From CAYVUB01 sp964454675 (GTDB lineage Bacteria > Bacteroidota > Bacteroidia > Flavobacteriales > Flavobacteriaceae): DNA of 64,000 nt. Of this stretch, positions 43,644 through 51,239 are shown in pieces. The notes below the pieces were generated by a model, which worked only from the letters and a program-made list of their open reading frames with translations, was not told where the DNA came from and did no database searches. The stretch covers positions 1 through 64,000 of the forward strand of contig CAYVUB010000007.1 in NCBI GenBank assembly GCA_964454675.1, written 5' to 3'. Both the position numbers and the translations under genes were made by a program. Positions within the stretch are counted from its first letter, which is position 1; the number at the start of each line of letters is the position of its first letter.

Positions 43644-43782
43644 AATTCAAATAGAAGAGAAAAATAAAATTCTAAAAGGACTTGAAAAAGTGTATGAAAA
43701 ATTATTAGAATTTAAGAAAACCAAAAACAGTGAACTGGTTGTATTGCGTGACAACAAAATCGTAAAAATAAAACCTGAATAA
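43630..43782 (+). CDS. 50-residue partner ORF of the zeta-like toxin
   Basis: ATG at 43630 overlaps the restored toxin frame by 14 bp; stop at 43780-43782. The product is a charged helical peptide (IEEKNKILKGLEKVYEKLLE) with a beta-like end (SELVVLRDNKIVKIKPE). Small proteins of this size often accompany zeta-like kinases in Bacteroidetes and are presumed antitoxins. The role is inferred from overlap and size. Confidence 0.55.
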   Translation: MTTIEIQIEEKNKILKGLEKVYEKLLEFKKTKNSELVVLRDNKIVKIKPE

Positions 43783-43811
43783 AGAAGCACAATCTCGCAA
43801 TAGTTTGCCGG

Positions 43812-43851
43812 CTCAGCTCTGCGAAGTTTACAACTTCGCAGTAAAAAACTA
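43812..43851. repeat. 40-bp direct repeat with hairpin, copy 1
   Basis: It contains CTGCGAAGTT and AACTTCGCAG as 10-bp stem arms and then GTAAAAAACTA. It matches 44935-44974 at 39 of 40 positions. A further hairpin (GCTTCGAAGTTGCAAACTTT region) follows immediately. Confidence 0.75.
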
Positions 43852-43888
43852 CAACTTTAAGCTTCGAAGTTGCAAACTTTGAAGAGCC

Positions 43889-44055
43889 GAGGATTTTTGT
43901 TTACCATAATAGAACTTAATACTTTAATTTTTGCCGCATCAATCTTAATAATAGGACTGTTTTTTGACAATTTAAGATTCCGGATGATTGTAATGCGCAG
44001 GAAATATAAGTATCAAAAGAAACTTAATCAAATACAAAATACTGATACTAAATAG
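43889..44055 (+). pseudogene. Second copy of the DUF1275 gene 3' end
   Basis: The first 46 bp are identical to 42643-42688, and the remainder to about 44050 is roughly 80 percent identical by eye to the end of the DUF1275 gene. It encodes GFLFTIIELNTLIFAASILI and on to RRKYKYQKKLNQ. There is no start codon of its own within the similar part. The divergence shows that it is not a fresh duplication and may be the original or a foreign 3' end. Confidence 0.75.
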
Positions 44056-44171
44056 GTAAAAAAATTATATATTAGTTTTTGATAATCGTTAAGAATCTGC
44101 CTGTTTTGTGGGTGGATGTGTTTGATTTGTTGGGATTATATAAAAGTTATCACACATATAGACCTCTATTA

Positions 44172-44900
44172 ATGTTTTGGAATAAAAAGAAAAAATTACC
44201 GATTACAGAAGAAGACAAAGTTTGGGTTGACAAAGACCTTAACTGGTTGCTAACAGAATTAGGAAAAGAGCATTTTATGGAAATCCAAACAATAACACCA
44301 ACAAAGGATTTCTACGAACGCATTTTTGACGGAACTGAAAAGGATGCAGAATTCATTCTTGAAAGAACGATGGAATTGATGAATATCCAAGATATTGATA
44401 TAAAGTTGGACTTTTTCTCAGACTCGCCAATTGAGATGTCTGATGGAACAATATTAACTACACCAGCAGACATTAATGGTCGTTGGAACAGCGCAAGTGG
44501 AACTTATCAGAAAACCGAAAAAGGAACTATAATTTCTATAGAAAAAGGACAATTAAAAAATCCTATTTCATTAATTGCAACTATTTCACACGAATTGGCT
44601 CACCAAATTTTATTGGGTGAAAATCGAATAGAAGAAAATGACGAGTTTTTGACTGACTTTACTGCAATCACATATGGATTTGGGATTTTTATTGGCAATT
44701 CACGCTTTCAATTCACATCACAAGAATTTGGTTGGCAATCGAGTAATCAAGGATACCTACCAGAACAAATAATTGCTTATGCAATGGCTTGGCTATCAAA
44801 AAAACGGAATGAAAAAACCGATTATAGCCAATTTTTGAATAAGTCAGTAAAGAAATATTTTGACCAAAGTTTAGAATGGCTAATAGAAAATGAAAAATAA
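44172..44900 (+). CDS. Metallopeptidase-like protein with HExxH motif
   Basis: A 242-residue protein. I take the ATG at 44172 (FWNKKKKLPITEEDKVWVDK); the longer frame to 44079 needs a TTG. The sequence IATISHELAHQILLGE (about residues 160-175) is a zinc-peptidase HExxH helix. It is followed by DEFLTDFTAITYGFG, where a further metal ligand is plausible. No signal peptide or membrane segment. I do not recognise a named family. It lies between two 40-bp direct repeats. Confidence 0.6.
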   Translation: MFWNKKKKLPITEEDKVWVDKDLNWLLTELGKEHFMEIQTITPTKDFYERIFDGTEKDAEFILERTMELMNIQDIDIKLDFFSDSPIEMSDGTILTTPADINGRWNSASGTYQKTEKGTIISIEKGQLKNPISLIATISHELAHQILLGENRIEENDEFLTDFTAITYGFGIFIGNSRFQFTSQEFGWQSSNQGYLPEQIIAYAMAWLSKKRNEKTDYSQFLNKSVKKYFDQSLEWLIENEK

Positions 44901-44934
44901 AATATGTATAGTAACAATATATAACATAAATATC

Positions 44935-44974
44935 CTCAGCTCTGCGAAGTTTTCAACTTCGCAGTAAAAAACTA
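44935..44974. repeat. 40-bp direct repeat with hairpin, copy 2
   Basis: Differs from 43812-43851 at one loop base. The two copies enclose the DUF1275 remnant and the metallopeptidase-like gene. Confidence 0.75.
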
Positions 44975-44999
44975 TATATTTTACTTTGGAGTTATGACC

Positions 45000-45842
45000 T
45001 TAAAACGCCCAATCTTTATAATCGCTTTTAGCTTCCAATTCATCCTCTAAATCATCATCCAACTCAGGAAAAAAGTCAATACCGGTAAGTGCTTCAATCT
45101 CATCAACAGATACCACAAACTTATACAATGGTAAGTTTGAATTCTCGTGCGGCAATAAAAAAGCAATCATCTTTACCTTGCCATTATTGGCATCCAAAAT
45201 TATTTTATAAAAATAGTTTGGCACCGCTACATCTTCGTCGCCAATGGTTTGCATATCGCCTTTTAAAATGCCGCCTGTAACCACAAATACACCGTCATAT
45301 TTATTTGCCCAATAGCGTCCTTTTTGCTCCAGAGTATTCCAGATGCCTGCATTGAAATCATTTTTTTGCGGACTTATATTACTGGTCAAAAAGGTTTCAT
45401 CGTGTGCTTCTTTACTGTATTTTCTATCACCTGCCGGACACAAATGCCCACGGTCAAAACCCGAGTTTTTATAATTGCGCCAATGTGCCGCGCCGGTTTT
45501 TACGGCTTTGTCAACTTCAAAATACGGACGCTCAAAATTGGTATTGGACAAGTGTGATTTTTTGAGTTCATACGCTACCCATTCGGCTTGCTCGTGAGCC
45601 TCGCTGTATGACAATGAATAGCCTTGATGATGTATAACCTGACCTGTGGTGCTTGCTGGCAAAAAGAACTCTTTGGTGTCAGGTTTTGGTGTGCTTCCTT
45701 GTTTGACAAAGCTTGAATTTTCCTTTTCGTTTAAGATAAATTCATAGCCATAAACGCCTAAAGCAATCAGAACGGCAACTACAATATATAGGGTTTTTTT
45801 ATTCAATTTAATCAAAATATACGACAAAAATTTACCACACAC
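45000..45842 (-). CDS. DNA/RNA non-specific endonuclease (NUC family)
   Basis: A 280-residue nuclease. An N-terminal membrane anchor or uncleaved signal lies at about residues 17-33 (LYIVVAVLIALGVYGYEFI). The catalytic motif DRGHLCPAGDRKYS includes the histidine general base, and FLTSNISPQKNDFNAGIWNTLE contains the metal-binding asparagine. Such beta-beta-alpha metal enzymes degrade extracellular nucleic acid. Upstream lies a large nested inverted repeat. Confidence 0.92.
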   Translation of the reverse strand: MCGKFLSYILIKLNKKTLYIVVAVLIALGVYGYEFILNEKENSSFVKQGSTPKPDTKEFFLPASTTGQVIHHQGYSLSYSEAHEQAEWVAYELKKSHLSNTNFERPYFEVDKAVKTGAAHWRNYKNSGFDRGHLCPAGDRKYSKEAHDETFLTSNISPQKNDFNAGIWNTLEQKGRYWANKYDGVFVVTGGILKGDMQTIGDEDVAVPNYFYKIILDANNGKVKMIAFLLPHENSNLPLYKFVVSVDEIEALTGIDFFPELDDDLEDELEAKSDYKDWAF

Positions 45843-45843
45843 C

Positions 45844-45927
45844 TATCTGTCGAAAATCTCTCGAAAAGTCGCCAAGACGCTAAGAAAGTCACTTTTGGCT
45901 TTGCGACTTTGCGAGAGAAAACAGATA
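45844..45927. repeat. Long nested inverted repeat
   Basis: Three successive arm pairs: TATCTGT/ACAGATA (45844-45850 and 45921-45927), TCTCTCG/CGAGAGA (45857-45863 and 45912-45918), and AAGTCGC/GCGACTT (45866-45872 and 45903-45909). It lies between the start of the nuclease gene and the end of the phosphatase gene. It may be a terminator-like or REP-like structure. Confidence 0.6.
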
Positions 45928-45947
45928 CACTTAAAGAACAAATAAAT

Positions 45948-47606
45948 TTAATCAAAAACAAATTCTAAAGGTTTACCCGTTGCGCCATTTGGAAAACTGA
46001 TGCCTAATAATGCCGATATCGTCGGCGCAATATCCGGAATAACCGTTTTTTGAAATGTATGACCATGTTTGATACCTTTTCCGAAGAACAATAACGGTAC
46101 ATGCGTATCATAATTAAATGCCGAACCATGCGTGGAACCGGTTTTACTATAGGATATTACGGCAGGATCCAGCAAATATAACACATCACCCGAACGTTTC
46201 TGGTTGTAACCCATTTGCAATAAGGCTTCAACACCACTTGAATACATTGATCTTGAAATAGTTGAAGCCGTATAAACATTGTCTATATGTTTGTATTTAA
46301 GAACCTCATCGGCAATAATCTGCTGAACCTTTTCAAGTTCCAGATTCATTTCGATAAGTTTTGCCCTGTTTAAAAATATCTGATTGTTTGAAATGTTTTC
46401 TACCAAATCTGCAGCACCAAACTTTGCCGTTACAAACTCATTGACATATTTTTTAAACGCACTGCTTTCAAAATACCCTGCCGGAATCCTGTTGCTTTGC
46501 AAATAGGCAGGAACTTCAACAGCCGCATGGTCTGCCGATAAAAATACGGTGTATTGGTTTTTACCAACGTTGGCATCCAGATAATTAAACAATCGTTCCA
46601 GTTCTTTATCCAGACGAATGTAAACATCCTGAACTTCTTTGGAATTTACCCCAAAATTATGTCCTACATAATCCGGACTCGAGTAACTTATAGCCAATAC
46701 ATCTGTAAAATTATCTTTTCCAAGCTGCTCGCCGTCAATGGCTGCAAGCGCAAAATCGGTCGTGATATTATTACCATAGGCCGACGCTTTTATAATTTCA
46801 TAATTGCCGTTGTCTTTTTTAAGGGTTGCCAAATCATACGGAAACGTCGCGGTTTCTTTTCCTTTAAAACCGCCTTCAAACGTATTCAAATCACTTCCGC
46901 TTTCGGTATAGGTTGCAATATCATAATAGGTATCCCATACTTTAAAATAGCTGTCAACCAATCTTTTACTATTAAAATCTGTAACCCATTTTGGCAGTTC
47001 ATCCATATAAAATGTACTCGAAATCCAGTTACCTTCATCTCTGCCATGAAACCAATAGGCGGCATTTGCCGTATGTCCGGCAGGTAAAATAGCACCTCGG
47101 TCTTTTAAAGCAATACCTATTGTTTTGCCTTGCAATTGGGTAAACAGCCTGTTTTCATCAGCAAACGAGGTTGTTTTCATCCGGTGTGGCGACATTTGCC
47201 CGGCTTTATCTGTCGTTCCAACCGACTGCACTGTTTCGTCACCGGCACAATACACATATTTTTTTAGTTCCTTATCAAACCAATCATTACCTATAATACC
47301 GTGATATTTGGGTGTTGTTCCCGTATAAACCGACGCATGTCCCGGACCTGTATAGGTAGGCACATAGTTGTAATGGTTGTTTCTGCAATCAAAACCTTCA
47401 TTCATCATGCGCTTAAAACCACCTTCGCCATATTTATTGTAAAAACGCGTTAAATAATCGTAGCGCATCTGGTCAACCACAATGCCTACAACAAGCTTAG
47501 GCTGTGTGACATTATCAGTATTTTTAACATTTGACGTTCTATTTTGCGACTGAATTACCACCGAAAACAAAACGGCTATAAAGAGTAAAATTGTGTTTTT
47601 CATCAT
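45948..47606 (-). CDS. Alkaline phosphatase, PafA type
   Basis: A 552-residue secreted phosphatase with a signal peptide (NTILLFIAVLFSVVIQSQ). The catalytic core has VVGIVVDQMRYDYL (metal-binding aspartate), the nucleophile threonine in YVPTYTGPGHAS, SADHAAVEVP (zinc ligands), and a final histidine in GSAFNYDTHVPLLFFG. The pattern matches PafA of Flavobacteria, which releases phosphate from organic esters in the periplasm. The start is one of two adjacent ATG codons (47606 or 47603). Confidence 0.9.
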   Translation of the reverse strand: MMKNTILLFIAVLFSVVIQSQNRTSNVKNTDNVTQPKLVVGIVVDQMRYDYLTRFYNKYGEGGFKRMMNEGFDCRNNHYNYVPTYTGPGHASVYTGTTPKYHGIIGNDWFDKELKKYVYCAGDETVQSVGTTDKAGQMSPHRMKTTSFADENRLFTQLQGKTIGIALKDRGAILPAGHTANAAYWFHGRDEGNWISSTFYMDELPKWVTDFNSKRLVDSYFKVWDTYYDIATYTESGSDLNTFEGGFKGKETATFPYDLATLKKDNGNYEIIKASAYGNNITTDFALAAIDGEQLGKDNFTDVLAISYSSPDYVGHNFGVNSKEVQDVYIRLDKELERLFNYLDANVGKNQYTVFLSADHAAVEVPAYLQSNRIPAGYFESSAFKKYVNEFVTAKFGAADLVENISNNQIFLNRAKLIEMNLELEKVQQIIADEVLKYKHIDNVYTASTISRSMYSSGVEALLQMGYNQKRSGDVLYLLDPAVISYSKTGSTHGSAFNYDTHVPLLFFGKGIKHGHTFQKTVIPDIAPTISALLGISFPNGATGKPLEFVFD

Positions 47607-47643
47607 TGAGTTTAATTGGCACATTCAAAAATACAGATTTTAA

Positions 47644-47831
47644 ACTGAAGTGGTTTAAACTTTTTTGATTGAAGCGAAAAATAGAGGTTTTTGTTCCAGA
47701 TTTTAGCTTTTTTGAGCTGCATAGCAGAGCTACGAAGTAAAAAAACAGGTGAAACCCGCCTGCCGGACGGGCAGGTATGGGGCAAAAAGACCATTTTGCA
47801 GCCAATTGAAAAAAGTTTAAACCACTTCAGT
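47644..47831. mobile_element. 188-bp element with 23-bp perfect terminal inverted repeats (MITE-like)
   Basis: The end ACTGAAGTGGTTTAAACTTT and three further T (47644-47666) is repeated exactly inverted at 47809-47831. The interior has a GC-rich hairpin (CCTGCCGGACGGGCAGG region, about 47759-47775) and no ORF of its own. No clear target-site duplication was seen. It lies between the phosphatase and mlaE-like genes. A non-autonomous transposon relic is likely, but a long hairpin of another kind is possible. Confidence 0.55.
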
Positions 47832-47897
47832 ATCTTAATTTAAAATAAAGGTTAAATAACCCACAGATTTTTTAATTTAGCAACAACAAAATTATAT

Positions 47898-48635
47898 ATG
47901 AAATACCTACATAATATTGGTGCTTATTTCTTGATGATTAAAGAGATGTTTCGCAAGCCAACCAAATGGTCGGTCATGAAAACATTAATCCTGAAAGATG
48001 TTGACGATTTAATCATTGGTTCACTTGGCATCGTTGCTTTTATTTCCTTTTTTGTGGGCGGTGTTGTCACCATTCAAACAGCACTGAATATTACAAACCC
48101 GATGATACCAAAATATTTAGTAGGTTTTGCTACACGGCAATCGGTAGTGCTGGAATTTGCACCAACATTCATTTCAATCATCATGGCGGGAAAAGTTGGC
48201 TCGTTTATTACCTCAAGCATAGGAACCATGCGGGTTACAGAACAAATTGACGCACTCGAAGTTATGGGTATCAACTCTATAAACTATCTGGTATTCCCAA
48301 AATTTATTGCTTTGATGCTGTATCCTTTTGTGATTTCCATCGCGATGTTTTTAGGCATTCTTGGCGGCATGGCGGCTTGTGTGTATGGCGGTTTTAGCAC
48401 CGTGGAAGATTACAACACGGGAATCCAAATGGATTTTATTCCGTTTCACATGGTGTATGCATTTATAAAAACTTTTGTATTTGCATTTGTACTGGCAACT
48501 ATCCCATCATTTTACGGGTATTTTATGAAAGGCGGCGCACTCGAAGTTGGTAAAGCCAGCACCAAATCGTTTGTGTGGACCAGCGTGGTAATCATCCTTC
48601 TCAATTACATATTAACCCAATTATTATTAAGCTGA
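47898..48635 (+). CDS. MlaE-family ABC permease
   Basis: A 245-residue inner-membrane permease with five hydrophobic segments. The family core is GVVTIQTAL, then ATRQSVVLEFAPTFISIIMA and VTEQIDALEVMGINSINYLV. It acts with an MlaF-like ATPase in phospholipid or steroid-like lipid transport between membranes. It overlaps the ATPase gene by one base (TGATG). Confidence 0.93.
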   Translation: MKYLHNIGAYFLMIKEMFRKPTKWSVMKTLILKDVDDLIIGSLGIVAFISFFVGGVVTIQTALNITNPMIPKYLVGFATRQSVVLEFAPTFISIIMAGKVGSFITSSIGTMRVTEQIDALEVMGINSINYLVFPKFIALMLYPFVISIAMFLGILGGMAACVYGGFSTVEDYNTGIQMDFIPFHMVYAFIKTFVFAFVLATIPSFYGYFMKGGALEVGKASTKSFVWTSVVIILLNYILTQLLLS

Positions 48636-49402
48636 TGATAGAAGTAAAAGACGTTCATAAATCATTTGGCAATGCCCATATTTTAAAAGGCATCAGCACG
48701 ACATTTGATACCGGCAAAACCAATTTGATTATTGGGCAGAGCGGTTCCGGGAAAACCGTTTTTTTGAAATGTTTATTAGGATTATTTGATATTGACGAAG
48801 GCTCTATTTCTTATGACGGCAAAATTTATTCTGAATTGAGCCGTGATGAACGACGTGATTTGCGTGCCGAAATGGGTATGGTGTTTCAAGGCAGCGCACT
48901 GTTTGATTCCATGACCATTGAAGAAAACGTCATGTTCCCGTTACGGATGTTTACCAAACAGAGCCGAAGCGAAATGCAGGATCGGGTTGATTTTGTTTTG
49001 AAGCGTGTCAACCTTGCCGATGCCCATAAAAAATTTCCGAGTGAAGCATCGGGCGGAATGCAAAAGCGTGTAGCCATTGCCAGAGCTATTGTAAACAATC
49101 CGAAATATTTGTTTTGTGACGAACCAAATTCGGGCTTAGACCCAAAAACGGCTATTGTAATTGATAATCTGATTCAGGAAATTACTTTAGAATACAATAT
49201 TACGACCATCATCAACTCTCACGATATGAACTCTGTAATGGAAATAGGTCAGAAAATAGTATTCTTAAAAGATGGCCACAAAGCATGGGAAGGTTCTAAC
49301 AAGACTATTTTCAGAACCGATAACGAAAGCGTTACGGACTTTGTGTATTCTTCTGAACTGTTCAAAAAAGTACGCAAAATGTATCAGGAAGAAAACAGTT
49401 GA
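48635..49402 (+). CDS. MlaF-like ABC ATPase
   Basis: A 255-residue ABC ATPase starting at IEVKDVHKSFGNAHILKGIS. Walker A GQSGSGKTV, signature ASGGMQKR, Walker B LFCDEPNSGLDP, and the H-loop SHDMNS. The start at 48635 overlaps the permease stop. MlaD- and MlaB-like genes are absent here. Confidence 0.93.
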   Translation: MIEVKDVHKSFGNAHILKGISTTFDTGKTNLIIGQSGSGKTVFLKCLLGLFDIDEGSISYDGKIYSELSRDERRDLRAEMGMVFQGSALFDSMTIEENVMFPLRMFTKQSRSEMQDRVDFVLKRVNLADAHKKFPSEASGGMQKRVAIARAIVNNPKYLFCDEPNSGLDPKTAIVIDNLIQEITLEYNITTIINSHDMNSVMEIGQKIVFLKDGHKAWEGSNKTIFRTDNESVTDFVYSSELFKKVRKMYQEENS

Positions 49403-49410
49403 TTTCTATT

Positions 49411-50481
49411 TTATTTGAATTGAGCCGTTGCTTTTTGCTGTAATTGCTTTATTTCCTGTTCTTTGGATTTTGGCACAATCATCAATACATCCTTACAATC
49501 AACGATAATATAATCATTCAAATCTGAAATCACGACTTTTTTTCCTGCGCCGGTACTTATCATATTCCCCGAAGCGTCCACCGTTAAAACCTGCGCATTA
49601 ACCACGGCATTATTGCTTTCATCTTTCTCTAATTTCTCATACAAACTTCCCCAGGTGCCAAGGTCATTCCAATCAAACGTTGCCGGAATGATAAAGACAT
49701 TTTCAGAATTTTCCATGATAGCATAATCCACCGAAATATTTTCGGCTTTCGGATAATTTTCAGCAATAAAAACACTTTCTTCATCTGTATTATACACCGA
49801 AATCCCCGATTTGAAAAGCTCAAACAATTGCGGCTGATTTTTTTGAAAAGCAGCAATCACGCTTTTTACGCTCCACATAAAAATTCCGGCATTCCATAAA
49901 AAATTACCTTGTTCGATAAAGCTTTTTGCTGTGTTATAATCGGGTTTTTCCCTGAATTGATTGACAGGCTTTATAGCATTTTCTGAAGTTTTGTCAAACT
50001 CAATATAGCCATAGCCCGTATTTGGGAATGTTGGTTGAATGCCAAGCGTCATCAAAGCATCATTATTGGTACAGAAATCAAAAGCCTGCTGTACGTTTTC
50101 AGTAAATGCGGTTTCGTCTTCAATCCAATGATCGCTTGGCGCAACAATCATCACCGCATCAGGGTTTTCCTTTTGTATTTTTAATGCCGCATACAAAATA
50201 CAAGGTGCGGTATTGCGCATTGCCGGTTCTAAAACCACTTGTCGTTGGGTAACATCGGGCAATTGTTCAAATACCAAATCATTATAAAGTTCATTGGTCA
50301 GAATGAAAATATTTTCTTTTGGAATCAAATGTGCCAAACGGTAAAATGTTTTTTGCAAAAGCGTATCACCAGTGCCAAGCATATCGTGAAACTGCTTCGG
50401 GAATGCTTGTGTGCTTACCGGCCAAAAGCGTGAGCCAACGCCACCTGCCATTAAAATTGCGTAATAATTTTTTTGCCCCAT
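49411..50481 (-). CDS. Mannose-1-phosphate guanylyltransferase
   Basis: A 356-residue nucleotidyltransferase making GDP-mannose. N-terminal motif AGGVGSRFWPVSTQAFPKQF, then APSDHWI and EFDKTS, FREKPD, NAGIFMW. It ends without the phosphomannose isomerase domain found in bifunctional forms. It is convergent with the MlaF-like gene with only an 8-bp gap. Confidence 0.93.
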   Translation of the reverse strand: MGQKNYYAILMAGGVGSRFWPVSTQAFPKQFHDMLGTGDTLLQKTFYRLAHLIPKENIFILTNELYNDLVFEQLPDVTQRQVVLEPAMRNTAPCILYAALKIQKENPDAVMIVAPSDHWIEDETAFTENVQQAFDFCTNNDALMTLGIQPTFPNTGYGYIEFDKTSENAIKPVNQFREKPDYNTAKSFIEQGNFLWNAGIFMWSVKSVIAAFQKNQPQLFELFKSGISVYNTDEESVFIAENYPKAENISVDYAIMENSENVFIIPATFDWNDLGTWGSLYEKLEKDESNNAVVNAQVLTVDASGNMISTGAGKKVVISDLNDYIIVDCKDVLMIVPKSKEQEIKQLQQKATAQFK

Positions 50482-50559
50482 TGTCTTTCAGACATTTCCC
50501 CAAAGGGGAAACTATTTTTAATTAAACTTTTATCTACTGATATTCTTATGAAAATACAG

Positions 50560-51195
50560 CTATTTTTTCACAATCCCGAAAAAGTTCGGGACTGCTTCCG
50601 CAGGAATTAATGTTACCTCAGCATTCGGGTTAAACAAATATAACTTTCCTGAGCTGATTTCTACACATTCATAACGCTTGGAGCGTTTTTCACCCATTTT
50701 AAAAACTCGTCCGTTATATAATTCAAACACACTTCCTTTTGGCACTTCAAAAATATAGGTTTTATCATTAGGTTGGTCAAATTGTTTTAATGCGAATGAC
50801 AATTTTGCATCGGTATCACTACTTGCTTTTGGGTTTTTAAAATGCTTCGCCAAAAGCGGCAATAAATGGCTTGGGAATACATCCGGATTTAAAAACGGCA
50901 ATATCAAATGTTGAAAGGTTTGCTTCCACTCAACTCCGTGAGGTTTTATATGTCGTCCGTTATGATTGTAAGCTTCAAAATGCGCAATTTCGTGTACTAA
51001 TGTAATTAAAAACCGATAGGGATTCAAACTGGAATTAATCGTGATTTGATGCTTTCCATTGGGCAATGCTCTATAATCACCGTGACGCGTTTTGCGTTCA
51101 TTTTTGATTTTAACAGTGAGATTATCGTGCTGTAAAAGTTCTACAACTCTTGGAATAGCGTTATGCGGAATGTATTCTTGAAGCGTATTGTGCAT
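50560..51195 (-). CDS. SprT-like zinc metalloprotease domain protein
   Basis: A 211-residue protein with an HExxH site in LITLVHEIAHFEAYNHNG (about residues 63-80), matching the SprT-like family, followed by HGVEWKQTFQHLI with a third ligand region. Family members include SPRTN-type DNA-protein crosslink proteases, but the bacterial role is unclear. Confidence 0.85.
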   Translation of the reverse strand: MHNTLQEYIPHNAIPRVVELLQHDNLTVKIKNERKTRHGDYRALPNGKHQITINSSLNPYRFLITLVHEIAHFEAYNHNGRHIKPHGVEWKQTFQHLILPFLNPDVFPSHLLPLLAKHFKNPKASSDTDAKLSFALKQFDQPNDKTYIFEVPKGSVFELYNGRVFKMGEKRSKRYECVEISSGKLYLFNPNAEVTLIPAEAVPNFFGIVKK

Positions 51196-51239
51196 ACTGC
51201 AAAAATAAGGGAATTGTACCGAGAGTAAAAACTTTCTGG

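Noticed and set aside
45089..47805. Antisense ORFs in the nuclease and phosphatase genes and the ORFs over the 188-bp element
   Set aside because: They are shadows of conserved genes or run through terminal inverted repeats with no family signal.
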